Positions 34,051 to 44,876 of a DNA stretch of 64,000 bases are shown here, piece by piece (the stretch's first letter is position 1; the number at the start of each line of letters is the position of its first letter). Source of the DNA: Eopsaltria australis (lineage: Eukaryota; Chordata; Aves; Passeriformes; Petroicidae); assembly GCA_034509425.1 (NCBI GenBank), contig JAVTVJ010000513.1, positions 372,001 through 436,000 on the forward strand, written 5' to 3'. The notes beneath the pieces are model-generated. The model was not told the DNA's origin, searched no databases, and saw only the letters and a list, made by a program, of their open reading frames with translations. Made by a program: the position numbers and the translations under genes.

Positions 34051-35020
34051 GCCCCAGTGTTGTGGGGCCAGATAAGAGGCAGTCACCAGAGACCAAGGCC
34101 AGCCAGAATTGAGGGTACTGGTAGCTTTTCTCTGGGAGCATTACACAAATATATGGAATTTCAGAGGTGGAATCTCAATTTTGGATATGAATGCCTGGAT
34201 GAGGACAGTTCTTTTCCATAGGAAGGAAAGCACAGAGCCCAAGTGTTTTAAAGGCAGATGAGAGGTGGTTCCTGGGAAGCCAAGCCAGCCAGATCTGTTT
34301 CTCCTGGCAGCTTTTGTCATGGAGGAATCCTTGGATATACAGAACTGGGGAGGCAGAATCTCAATTTCGACCATGGGCACCTTGTCAAGAAGGACGTTTC
34401 TTTTCCATTGGAAGAAAAGCACTGAGCCCCAGTGTTTCAAAAGCAGGTGAGAGGCAGCCCCCAAGAAGCCAAGGGCAGCCAGAGCTGTCTGTCCTGGCAG
34501 CTTTCACTTGGCAGCAATCCTTGGTTGTGAGGAGTTTTGGAGGTGGAATCCCAACTTCAGCCACAGTCACCTGGTCAAGATGGATGGTTTTTTCCATGGG
34601 AAAGAAAAGCACAAAGACCAAGTGTTTTGGAGAAAGATGAGAGGTGGTCACCCATAGGCCAAGGCAGCCAGACCTGTCTTTCCTGGCACCTTTCATCTGG
34701 GGCAATGCTTGGATATAGGGAAGTTTGGAGGTGGAATCTCAGTTTTGGTTGCGAGTGCCTGGACAGGAAGAAGAGTTCTTTTCATTAGAAGTCCCTCCTG
34801 GCAGATTTTGTCTGGATATCCTTGGATAGCCAGAAATTTGGAGGAGGAATCCCAATTTTGGCCATGGGCCCCTCGAGAAGGACAGTTCTTTTCCACAGGA
34901 AGGAAAGCACACACTTCCAGTGCTTCAGGGGCAGATGAGCAGTGGCCCTTGACATGCCAAGGTCAGCCAGACCTGTCAGGCAGCTTCTGAGAGGCCAAAC
35001 TAGCCAGACCTGTTCCCTCT
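34051..35020 (+). repeat. ~185-bp satellite array, block 2
   Basis: About five further units in the same orientation as block 1, with anchors near 34210, 34395, 34590 and 34880. One unit near 34770 is truncated. This block has no counterpart at the matching place in D2. Confidence 0.8.
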
Positions 35021-35199
35021 TTCCTTGGTTCCATGAGGCCCCACAGTGTCAAAAGGTTCCCCTTGCTTCTGCAATGTCATAACGGCTCCTTGATTCCATG
35101 GAGCCTTTCAATGCCACAATGGATTCTTGGTTCCTTAAGGCCCAGATGTTTTGCATTGGCTCCCTGGCTCCATGAGGTTCTGTAGTGTCAACAAGGGTC

Positions 35200-35570
35200 T
35201 CCTTGGTTCTGCAGGGTATCTCACCCACGCTGGAACCCGAGCATTTGGCAGCTGTACGTGTGTCTTTCTATAGCTCGTCTGTCTTTCTGTCTCTCTCTCT
35301 CTTTCTTCTCCTTCTAATCCTCTTTCCATGGAACATTTCTGGATAATTTAACATCCTGAGGATTAAAGGTTTCTAGGTTAAATGGGCTAAGTTATTGATA
35401 AGTGTTTTATGTTGGATTGGATGTTTGCCAAAGCTCTTTGGTTTACTATATTTTGCCAGAAAATATTTTATGTAATTTTGACCTCTTGAGAATATCTGGT
35501 TGGTGTTTCTCCTGTGCACCAAACTCCAGTAAAGGAACCTTTGGTTCCCCCAGCATTGGAGTGTTCTGGG
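35200..35570 (+). mobile_element. LTR-like repeat, copy 2 (5'-shortened)
   Basis: Begins within the T/C-rich middle (TGTGTCTTTCTATAGCTCGT) and continues through the AT-rich tail, matching copy 1. It is preceded by ~40-bp minisatellite units at 35021-35190. Confidence 0.4.
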
Positions 35571-36379
35571 TTGTTGCAGCCCTGCAGGCTCACAATGGCC
35601 TCTTGTTTCCATGAGGCCCTGCTGTGTCCCACTGGCCCTTGGTTCCAGGAGGATCTGCAGTGTCACCCAGGTTGATGCCATTTGTCCTTGCTGCCCCTCC
35701 CATCCCCCTGCCCCACAAACAGCCCCGAGGCACCCGGGAGGGACAGGCCCTGCTGTGCCAGGCCTGGCCTCAGGCCTTGGCCTTTCTGCTTCCTCCAGCC
35801 AAGCCAGGCCTTTCTCAGCATTGCACTTCCCTGCTCACAGCCTTTGGCTCCCTGCAATCCTGGCCTCAAGGATCTGCTCTCACCACTCCCTGCGCAGCCT
35901 TTGCCACTCCCTGCCCTCACTGGGGCCCATTGATGCTGCAAGGCACTTGGAGTTTTGCTTCTGACTCCTTGAGCAGCTTCTTCATCCTTCTCTCAGTGCC
36001 TGAGGCTCCTGCACTCAGCCCCAAATCCACCGTGGGGCTGATTAAAATCCAGAAAGCCCTCAGATGCTCCTTGTCTTCCTTCAATTGTCTTCAAGTGTCC
36101 AGGGCTTGTGCAGCTGATTGGAGTCACTTTGGAGTTCTCTTAAGGAGGGAGATTTCAAAGTGCACCTCATGACATTTTTGGTTTTTAATCAAGGCAGTAT
36201 TTTTTTCTTTAAGTTCAGGGAAGAAGTTTATAAAGCATTCCCCAAGTGCTCTTGATGCTGAATGTGTCCTTAGGAGGTGTGGGCACAGAGAAGAATGAGC
36301 CCCTTGCAGGCTGACCCTGTTTGGACAAGCTGCTCCTCAGCCCCAACCTCACCATGTCTGACATCGCCCACCTGGCACT
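35571..36379. other. GC-rich duplicated stretch, no gene
   Basis: Recurs almost unchanged at about 58,990-59,820. It includes minisatellite units at its start and a copy of the dispersed GGGCCCATTGATGCTGCAAG motif. Accidental open frames occur on both strands. No family or exon structure is recognised. Confidence 0.6.
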
Positions 36380-36719
36380 GACAGCCCAAAATACCCAAGA
36401 ACATTTATGTATTTTTTCTTTATTAATGATAACGTAATTTGTTCTTAATTTTAAGTATTGAATTATTACACTTATTAGTTATAATTATTTCATATTTATA
36501 AGGATATTATTTTCTATTTTATTACCCAATTTTTATATTTAAACACAAACCTATACATTTTCAGTAACAAAAGAACTTCATGCTTGTTGGTTCTAAGAAA
36601 TGTGATTCCCTTCATTAATTAATTCACATCTATTGGTTATTGATTTCTCCCTCTTTGTGTTAATTAGTCCTACTTTGAGACCTTTTGCAATCTTTTTTAC
36701 CATCTTTTTCTTAGACAGG
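36380..36719. other. AT-rich stretch before CpG island
   Basis: Strongly AT-rich, with runs of TTTATTAAT-type sequence, abruptly followed by the CpG island. Duplicated at about 59820-60133. No gene is seen. Confidence 0.7.
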
Positions 36720-37770
36720 GTCACGGAGTGCACTTTGGGGTGCATGGAGACATTTCTGGGACACATTTGGGGCAGTTTTGGGTCTGCGGAGGGAATTTAG
36801 AGGTTCCTTGAGGGTCTGGAGGACACTTGTGGGGCCGAGTGGGCACTGGGGGGCACTCAGGGATCCTGAGGGAAAGTCTGAGGTTGGGAGCGGCCCTTGA
36901 GGGTCCAGGGGGGCCCTTGGAGGTCAGGGAGGGGAATTTGGGGCCCTGCGGGGTCCGGGCGGGCCCTTGGGGGCTCTGACGGGGCTCTCTGCGCCGCGGG
37001 GCATCATGGGAGTTGTAGGCGCGGGTAGAATACGGGTCAACGGCGCCGCGGAGCATCACGGGAGTTGGAAGCGCTGCTACAATGGCGCTCTGTGTGCCGC
37101 GGGGCATGACGGGAGATGGAGTCACGGCTGTAACGGAGCTCTACGGGCGCCGCGGAGCATGATGGGAACTGTAGTCCCGGAAGCGGCTCGAACGGGGCGT
37201 TTGGGGGTCCGGGAAGGCCCTTGGGGGACACTTTTGCGTCCGAGCCGCGACTTCAGCTCCTCGGGGGGAACGAACACGGTCCGGGATCCCTTGGGGGGAA
37301 CTTGGGGAGCTCTGACCGGGCTCTTTAGGGCGCGGGGCGTGACAGGAGTTTTCGGCGCGGAACTGTGTTATGAGGGGCTGTGGGGCCGCGGGGGATGAGA
37401 GGAGATGAAGTCCCAGGAGTGGCTGTACCGGGCACCTGTGGGGTTGGGAGCACCTGGGGGTCCGGGGACGCTTTGAGGGGATCCCGAGTGGGCACTGAGG
37501 GGGCACTGAGGGATCCTGGAGGGTCTGGGGGACACTTATGGGGTAAATGGGGGCGGATACCGGGGGAATCTGTGGGGCGCGGGGCATGACGGGAGTTGTA
37601 GTCCCGGCTCCAATTGCGCTCTATCAGGCCGCGGGGCATGACGGGAGTTGTAGGCAAAGAAATGGCGCTGACTGGAGGCACCGCCCCCGAGGCCCCGATC
37701 CCAGGAGCTGATTGGCTTGGGGCTTCTGACGGGCGGGAGCCTCGGCCAATGGGAGACCTGCGGAGGCGGG
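36720..37770. promoter_or_regulatory. CpG island with eight ZNF143/Staf-like motifs, copy 1
   Basis: GC- and CpG-rich. Eight copies of a ~30-base motif on GCGGGGCATGACGGGAGTTG lie near 36996, 37046, 37100, 37152, 37331, 37386, 37576 and 37631. On the minus strand the best copies read ACTACAACTCCCGTCATGCC, which resembles the vertebrate promoter motif bound by ZNF143 with THAP11. At the right end are a GC box (ACCGCCCCCGAGG), inverted CCAAT boxes (GATTGG near 37710; GCCAATGGG near 37744) and a GGCGGGA box, a housekeeping-promoter layout. G-rich spacers also repeat. The ATG at 37664 does not keep its frame between duplicates, so no coding exon is called. Confidence 0.65.
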
Positions 37771-37774
37771 AACA

Positions 37775-38075
37775 GTCAATTCAACTCTTCCAGTCCCTCC
37801 CAGTTAATTCCCAGTTCATTCGCAGTACAGCCCAGTACACACGCACTGCCCCTCCAGTCCCTGTCAATACACCTGAGGTAATTCTCAGTCCCTTCCAGTT
37901 CCCCCCAGTGTCATCCACACTATGCCCCAGTGTCCCCCAGTCTTCTCCATAGTGTTTCCAGTGTCCCCAGTTTGTCCCAGTATCCCCCAGTATCACTCCC
38001 AGTGTGTCCCAGTGTCTCCCACACCGTTCCCAGTGTCCCCCAGTCTGTCCCAGTCCTCCCCAGTGTTCCCAAGGA
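37775..38075 (+). repeat. CCCAGT minisatellite, copy 1
   Basis: About 300 bases of degenerate 10-14-base units on CCCAGT (CCCAGTTC, CCCAGTGTCCCC, CCCAGTACA) immediately downstream of the CpG island. Duplicated at 61190-61490. Confidence 0.8.
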
Positions 38076-39040
38076 ACCTTGAACTCCTCACGGTGTCCCT
38101 GGCAGCCAAACCCAGCAGTGGGGTCAGTGCAGTGTCCATGGCCACAGCCCCTTGCCATGGCCCAGGGCAGCTTGGGATGAGGATCCACCCTCACAGCTGG
38201 CCCAGGCCAGGGCTGCAGTGGCTTTGGTGGCACCTTGGGCTCAGCACACACTTGAGGAGTGTGTCTGTTTTCAGTGGAGAAACTCAGTAATAAAATACAC
38301 CCTTTAAAATAGGAATGTTTATTTCTGAGAAGCTCTTTGAAATATTTCTCCATAACTGTAGCAGGAAACCTTCCTGATGAACTGCACCAGAGCAGACGGA
38401 AATCAAGGCAGAGCCATTGTTTGTTAGGAAACCTCTCAAGAATTCAAAGTTAGAATTCAACTCCAAAGTTTCTTGAAGTTTTAATGGGTCCCACTGAGGG
38501 CCACAAGTGAGAAAGTGTCCCCAGGTTCCAGTTAGAGCAGGAAATTGGAGGCAGTGATGACAGGTGGGGACAAAGAGAAGCCAAGTCTTGGTGCCCTGGG
38601 GCACAGCAGGGTCTGTGCCACCAAGGGCTGGGAGGAGACACCTTGTCCTGAGGCCCTGGGGCCTCCTGGCACAGCCCCAGCAAGGCTGGCCACTGTCACC
38701 CCCTTGTCCTGCCCTCAGCATCCCCCCCACATCCCAGTGGCCTCAGGGATCTGCTGGAAGGAGTCCCTGGGGAGCCTTGCTCAGGAATGGCCCTGGGGGC
38801 TCCTTAATGCTCCCAGGGACTGCAGGTTTTTCCAAGGACTTTGGGTTTTGCTTTTGCCCTGGAGTCTCTGAGAGCTTTGTGCAATCCTGGCCTCCAATTC
38901 TCTCCTCCAAGGAGTCCATCAGGAGCCTGTGTTGGGGATGGACCTCAGTGGGACCCATCAATGCTTTGAGACCCTTTGGGTTTTTCCTCTGCCTTTGGCT
39001 CCTGGAAAGGTTTGTGCAATCTCCTCTCAGGCCCTGAGGT
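38076..39040. other. Duplicated stretch with dispersed motif, no gene
   Basis: Recurs at about 61490-62460. At 38445-38555 it carries the dispersed motif in reverse orientation (CACTGAGGGCCACAAGTGAG, CAGTTAGAGCAGG), and a diverged plus-oriented version near 38945-39060. No recognised coding exon. Confidence 0.65.
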
Positions 39041-39335
39041 TCAAGGGCTCAGCACCAAATGCACCACGGGGCTCATTGGGACCATTGTGGAACTCAGGGG
39101 TGCCCATGGAACCAAGGGGCCATGGTGACACTGTGGAGCCCAGAGTGTCCCAGAGGAGCCATTGTGACACAGCGGGGCCACAGGGAGCCAAGGGGCCATT
39201 GTGACACTTGAGGGCTTTGTGGAACCAAGAAGCCACTGTGACACTGCAAGGTGTCAGTCAGCACCTGCAACACTTCAGAACCAAGGAGAACATTGTGACA
39301 CTGTGGGGCCTGATGGAACCAAGGGAACATGGAAC
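39041..39335. repeat. ~40-bp minisatellite (reverse form)
   Basis: Units contain CCATTGTGACAC and GGAACCAAGGGGCC, the reverse-complement form of the GTGTCACAATGG unit. Duplicated at 62470-62755. Confidence 0.8.
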
Positions 39336-41070
39336 AGGCCTGGCTGGCTGGGCCTCCTGGGGGCTGTCTGACAGGTTCAGATGACCGTGGCATGTTGAGG
39401 GCCATTGCTCATCTGCCCCTGAAGCACTGGGGCTCTGGGCTTTCCTTCCTATGGGAAAGAACTCTCCTTCTTTATCCAGGTGCCCATGGCCGAAACTGGG
39501 ATTCCTCCTCCAAATTTCCTTGTATGCAAAGATTGTTCTCAGATGAAATCTGCCAGGACAGACAGATCTGGCTGGCTTGGCCACCCAGGGGCCACCTCTC
39601 ATCTGCCTTTGAAACACTGGGACCATGGGCTTTTCTTTCCTATTGAATAAAACCTTTCACATCCAGGTGCCCATGGCCAAAATTGGGAATCCACCTCCAG
39701 AACTCGCTATATCCAAGGACTGCCCCCAGATGAAAGGTGCCAGGAGAGACAGGTCTGGCTGCCTTGGCCCATGGTGGTCACCTCTCATCTTCTTCCAAAG
39801 TACTTGGACTTCGTGCTCTCCTTTCCTCTCGGAAATCCCATCCATCTCGACCAGGTGCCCATGGCTGAAATTGGGATTCCACCTCCAAAACTGTGCATCC
39901 AAGGATTGCTGCCAAGTAAAAGCTGCCAGGACAGACAGGTCTGGCTGTTCTTGGCCTCTTGGGGGCTGCCTCTCAACTGCTTTTGAAACACTTGGGCTCT
40001 GTGCTTTCTTTACAATGGAAAAGAACCTCCTTCTTGTCAAGGTGTCCATGGCCGAAACTGAGATTCCACCTCCAAAATTTCCCTATATCCAAGGGTTGCT
40101 TTCAGACAAAAGCTGCCAGGACAGAGAGGTCTGGCTGACCTCGGCCTCTGATGGTCGCCTTTCATCTGCCCCTGAAACCCTGGTGTTCCATGCTTTCCTT
40201 CCTATGGAAAAGAACCGTCCTACTCTTGCAGTTGTCCATGTCTGAAATTTGTGTTCCGCCTCTAAAATTCCCTTTTTCTGGGGATTGCTCCCAGAAAAAA
40301 TCTTCCAGTACCATCAAGTCTGGTTGGCCTTGGCCTCTGGTGTCTGCCCCTCATGTGCCCCTGTAACATTGGGGTTCAGTTGTTTCCTTCCTATGGAGAC
40401 CATTGTGACACTGTGGGGACCTTCTGGAACCCAAGGAACATGGAACAGGTCTGGCTGGCTTGGCCTCCCAGGGGCTGCCTGACAGGTCTGGCTGATCTTG
40501 GCATGTTGAGGGCTGCTGCTCATCTGCCCCTGGAGCACTGGGGCTCTGTGCTGTCCTTCCTATGGAAAAGAACTGTCCTTCTCCTCCCAGTGCCCATGGT
40601 CAAAATTGGTACTCCCCCTAATAAATTCCCTATATGAAGGGTTTCTCCCAGACAAAACCTGCCAGCTCTTGCGGGCCTTGGCCTCTGGTGGTCACCTCTC
40701 ATCCCTGAAACACCAGAGCTTTCTTCTTTCCTTCCTATGGAAAAGAACCCTCCTTCTCCTCCAGGGGCCATGGCCAAAATTGGGATTCTACCTCCCCAAA
40801 TCCCATCTATCCAAGGATTTCTCCCAACCAAAAGCTGCCAGGACAGACAGCTCTGGTTGGCCTCGGCCCTCTCTGGCTGCCACTTATCTGCCCCTGAAAC
40901 ACTGGGGCTCTGCTTTCCTTCCTATGGAAAAGAGCCATCCTTCTTCTCCAGGTGCCCATAGCCAAAATAGGAATTTGCCCTACAAAATTCCATCTGTCCA
41001 AGGATTGCTGTCAGACAAAAGCTGCTACAAGACACAGGTCTGGCTGGCCTTGTCCTCTGCTCAGTTTCTT
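39336..41070 (-). repeat. ~185-bp satellite array, block 3 (reverse)
   Basis: About nine tandem units in reverse orientation: CTTTCCTTCCTATGGAAAAG, GTGCCCATGGCCAAAATTGG, CCACCTCCAAAATT, CAGGACAGACAGGTCTGGCT. Anchors lie near 39437, 39637, 39810, 40003, 40190, 40385, 40553, 40727 and 40912. The array ends at TTTCTTAGACTATGAGCAGA (41068-41087). The 39335-40440 part is missing from D2. Confidence 0.85.
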
Positions 41071-41087
41071 AGACTATGAGCAGAAGG

Positions 41088-41570
41088 CCATTTCTTTCCC
41101 AGGGGAAGGAAAGCCCAGAGCCCCAGTGTCTCAGGGCCAGGTTAGAGGCAGGCACCAGAGGCCAAGGCCAGCCACAGCTGTCTGTCCTGGCAACTTTTGT
41201 CTTTGAGAAACCCTTGCAAATAGGGAATGTTGAAGGAGAAGTACCAGTTTTGGCCATGGATGCCTGGGCAGGAAGGAAAGCACAGAGCCCCAGTGTTTGA
41301 AGGCAGGTGAGAGATGGGTCTCAGGAAGCCAAGGGAAGCCAAACTTGTTGGTAATTGCAGTTTTTGTCCAGAAGCACTCCCTGGATACAGGGAATTTTGG
41401 GAGTCACAATCCCATTTCGGCCACGGGCACCTGGAGGAGAAGGACAGTTCTTTCCCATTTGAAGGAAAGCCCAGAGCCCCAGTGTTTCAGGGGCACATGG
41501 GAAGAGACCCTCGACATGTCAGTTGAGGCAGTCAGGCCAAGCCAACCAGACCTGTCACCTGTTCCCTTGG
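41088..41570 (+). repeat. ~185-bp satellite array, block 4 (forward)
   Basis: Past the junction motif the same satellite continues in the opposite orientation: GGGAAGGAAAGCCCAGAGCC, then TGTCTGTCCTGGCAACTTTT, TAGGGAATGTTGAAGG, and so on. Two to three units (anchors near 41105, 41272, 41461). Confidence 0.82.
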
Positions 41571-42625
41571 ATCCATGGAGCCCCACAGTGTCACAATGGT
41601 AGTGTCATATTTGATCCTTGGTTCCTCACGGCCCTGCTGTGTCACACTGGTGCCTTGTTTCCATGGGGCCGCAGAGTGTCACAATGGTCTCCATGATTCC
41701 ATGAGGTCCTGCAGTGTCACAATTGTCTCCTTGATTCAATGGTGACACACAGTGCCACCATTGCCTCTTGGCCTGACAAGAACCAACAGTCTAACAGTGG
41801 CTCCTTGCTTCCATGGTGCTGCAAAGTGTCACAATGACCCCTTGGTTCAATGAGGCCTGTAGTGTCACAATGGTCTCCATGATTCCACAAGGCCCTGCAG
41901 TGTCACAACAGACCACTGGATCCATGTGACCCCACAGTGTCACAAAGGCCCCTTGGTTCCACTGAGCCCCACAGTGTCACAATGGTCCCCTTGTTCCATG
42001 AGGCCCTGCAGTGCCACAATGTCCCCTTGGTTCCACGAGGCCTCAGTGTCACAATGGCCTTGGTTCCATGATGTCCTGTACTGTAACAATGGTCTCCTTG
42101 GTTTCACGGTGTCAGAATGGACCCTTCATCCCATGGAGCCCCTCACTGTCACTGTGGTCCCCTTGATTCCAAGAGACCCTGATGTGCTACGATGGCCCCT
42201 TGATTCCAGTGGGTCCCAAAGTGTCCCAATAATCTCTGTTGTTCCATGAATCTCTGCAATTTCACAACTGATGTTTGGTTCCTTGAAGCCCCACAGTGTC
42301 ACAATGGACCCTTGGTTCCGTGATGTTTCATACTGTAAACAATGCTCTCCTTGGTTCTGCAATGTCACCATGGACCCTTTGTTCCATGAAGTTCTGTAGT
42401 ATAACATGGTCACCTTGAGTCCATGTGGTTCTGCAGTGTCACAATGGACCATCAGTTCCATGTGTCACAATGGTCTCCTTGGTTCCATGAGTGCCCACAG
42501 TGTCACAATGGCCCCTTGGCTCCATCAAGTGCTGCTGCATCCTAATGGACCTTTGTTCCATGAGTTTCCACAGTGTCACAGTTGACACCTTGGTTCTGTG
42601 AGGCCCCGCTATCACCAAATATCCA
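41571..42625. repeat. ~40-bp GTGTCACAATGG minisatellite, main array
   Basis: The longest array in the window: roughly two dozen units of 38-45 bases combining CAGTGTCACAATGG, CCCCTTGGTTCCATGAGG and CCC. Units are diverged and spacing drifts. No open frame is conserved. Confidence 0.85.
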
Positions 42626-42629
42626 AAAT

Positions 42630-42965
42630 ATCAGAATGAGATTCCTTTACACTAACTTGGTGTTAAGAGGCCTTAATTTATTTTTTCAGGCCTTAAGTCC
42701 ACCAGGGGATAACTCCTACCCTTATGTGAACATGTGATTCTACAAAAGTGTCACTTATATACAGTCACTCCATGTGTATTACAATTTAACCTTTACTATA
42801 AAACCCATCCCAAGTGGCCAGATTCAGACCTTGTTTGTTCTATCACAGCACTCTGCAGCCAGATGCCTTCTTCTTCTCTTCCAACCATCCCTACTGGGAG
42901 AGCAGCCGCTGAATGGCCTAGTTTTCTCCTAAAAGTGTAGCTGCAGCGAGCTATAAAAAAGTTCA
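42630..42965 (-). mobile_element. Possible LTR fragment
   Basis: Its left end, read on the minus strand, has a poly(A)-like AATAAATTAAGG followed by TTAACACCAAG, resembling the end of the probable LTR at 4876-5318. The rest is unrecognised AT-richer DNA containing CTATAAAACCC near 42800. Boundaries and family are uncertain. Confidence 0.3.
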
Positions 42966-43009
42966 CAGGCACAGGAAGAATTGATTTGACCGATTTGGTA
43001 TCAAGGCAA

Positions 43010-43990
43010 AGGCTTTGTGTGGCCAGGCAGAGGCAGGCAGGACGCAGAGCTGTCAGCAAAGGAAGGGGCCAGCCAGGTGGGGCAGCCAGGGCATGAGGAC
43101 AGCCTGCAGGGACAGAGGCGCAGGGCAGGGACACCGTAGCACAGCCTGGGCTGCAGAGGCCACAGGCATGGGCAGCAGCTGCAAGGCCCTGCCAGAGGCA
43201 ACTCCTGCAGCACTTTGGCCATGGCTGCTGGCCCTGGGCGTGAGGCATGAGGAGGAGACAAGTGAGCCTTGCTGTGCTGGGGCCTCATTGCCTCCTTGGC
43301 CCTGCTCAGCAGCCTGGCAGGGGCCGCCCCATGGTGCTGCCCTTGCCATTGCACATGCCACATGGCAGTGGCCCGGGAAGAGGCCTGAGCAATGAGGGAG
43401 GGACAGGATGTGCCTTGCCAGGGGCTGGGGCTCAGGCCTTGGCCCTTTGCATTGCTGAAACACATCCAGCTTTGCTCAGCATCACAGACACCTTTGCCTT
43501 GTTTGTCCCCCAGCTGTCATCACTGCCTCCAGTGTTCTGCTCTAACTGGAACCTGGGGACACTTTCTCAGTCGTGACCCCCAGTGGGACCCATTAAAACT
43601 TCAAGAAACTTTGCAGTTTGGTGGTGACTTTGAATTCTTGAGAGGTTTCTTCAACTCCCTCTCAGGGACTGCTGTTCAGGGACTCAGCACCAAAGCCCCA
43701 GAGGGTCATTAAAGTCCTTGTGCTGTGTCTGTGCTGCTGAACTGGGCCGGGCTCCTGGCACAGAGGCAGCTCCTGGCAAGGGCAGCGCTGCAGAGAGACA
43801 GCTCTGGCCAGGAGCAGCTCCTGTGCACAGCCCAGCAGGGCTGGGGCACTGCCTGCAGCCACCCCGGGCACAGCACAGAGGCACAGAGAGCTTCAATCAG
43901 TCAGGGCTGGAAGATGCTGAGAAGTGCCTGGGGGAGAATCATTGCCAGCCCTTGACACAGGAAGCCTCTGGCTGCAGGACAAGGCAGCTG
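43010..43990 (-). repeat. GC-rich duplicated unit, inverted copy
   Basis: Reverse complement of about 30700-31440. Together with OR3 it makes 43010-45809 an inverted counterpart of 28366-31440, so receptor and unit were duplicated as one block. The part nearest the receptor has diverged more than the unit itself. Confidence 0.85.
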
Positions 43991-44876
43991 CAGCTCCTGG
44001 AGTGATCTCCTAAAGCTGGAACATCCCAATGACTACAGATCCTGTAAGTGCATTCTCTGATTCTCTCTTGTGTAGAGCAGCCAGGGGTGCCCAGGGCTGT
44101 CCTGCAGAGCAGGGTCCTGCAGCCCAGGGTGCTGTGCTGGGGCAGGGACTCTGCTGCCTGCCAGGGGCAGCTCTCAGCCGGCCCGGGGAGCTGCTGTGAG
44201 AACTGGGGGTAGAAGATCTGTGTGGAAGGAGACAGCTGGTGAGGCTTAGAAGTGTTCTTCTTGTGTGGTGAGGAGGCTGCATTGTTCAGGACTGCTCCCA
44301 GCATCACATTTAACTCCAGGATGTTTCCTAGTACATACATACATGAAGAACAGCAAGACAGGGACTGCATAAAAGCAAAAAATTATGCTTTTTTAGTCTC
44401 CTGCTCTGTATTGCCTGCATGGGAAATTGCACACAGATATTCATCTCTCACTTCAGGTTGAGAAAAATCCAAAACATTTTCTCTCCGCCGTGAATAAACC
44501 AGGCAGTGACAGCAATCAGCACAGAGTTCCTTACAGGCAACATCAGTGTTTCTTTTCCAGCCTCCTCAGAGTTGCTCTGACTTTGCCATCAGAGCCTGCA
44601 GAGCCAGAGCTGCCCTTGGGCAGTGCCCTGTGCTGGGAGGGGTCTGCAGGGCAGAACTGAGCCCCCAGGGCTGGGCTGGGCTCTGGCAGCACTGGCAGGG
44701 CCCAGCCCTGGGCACAGGGAAGCAGCTGCTGGCAGGGACAGCTCCAGGCAGCAGAGCCCTGGGCAGACAGTGGAGGGGAAAGTGCCACCAAACTGTGCTG
44801 GGATATTTAAAGTGCTCTGCAAACCAAACTGTTCCATGACTACCTTTTGACAGATCCCCTCGCCAAAACACAGCAA
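43991..44876. other. OR3 5' flank, no gene seen
   Basis: It contains a core shared with OR1 and OR2 flanks near 44615-44700 (GCAGTGCCCTGTGCTGGGAG) and a putative splice acceptor at 44842-44853 (TACCTTTTGACAG), with CAG at 44851-44853, 23 bases before the ATG. No exon can be placed further upstream. Confidence 0.6.

Larger units (their letters stand above)
30855..41740. repeat. Direct segmental duplication, copy D1
   Basis: Matches 55430-64000 in the same orientation and order: GC-rich unit, ~185-bp satellite, LTR-like repeat, AT-rich stretch, CpG island, CCCAGT minisatellite, satellite with orientation switch. Offsets are 24,574 at the left and 23,413-23,422 farther right. D1 carries an extra satellite/LTR-like segment (about 33.9-35.6 kb), and D2 lacks a satellite stretch of D1 (about 39.33-40.44 kb). 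Confidence 0.88.

Noticed and set aside
36352..36420. Kozak-like CTCACCATGTCTGACATC followed by a short open frame
   Set aside because: It stops within about 20 codons in AT-rich DNA, with no convincing splice donor. Its presence in both duplicates is explained by the duplication.
37614..37952. Open frame starting ATGGCGCTGACTGG in the CpG island
   Set aside because: The second copy (ATG near 61074) shifts frame within about 20 codons because of indels, and the rest translates CCCAGT minisatellite. It could be a first-exon relic but is not supported.
39625..40245. 206-codon open frame through the ~185-bp satellite
   Set aside because: Unit length is not a multiple of three, so the frame passes through different phases of the unit. 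Openness follows from composition, and it is not kept in D2.
41571..42625. Regularly spaced short repeats that might suggest a CRISPR array
   Set aside because: Units are contiguous and diverged, without unique spacers, and the sequence is from a vertebrate genome.
44847..44876. Upstream extension of OR3 from a TTG (ten extra residues)
   Set aside because: TTG starts are not expected in vertebrate genes. The aligned ATG at 44877 matches OR1, and the extension overlaps the putative splice acceptor.
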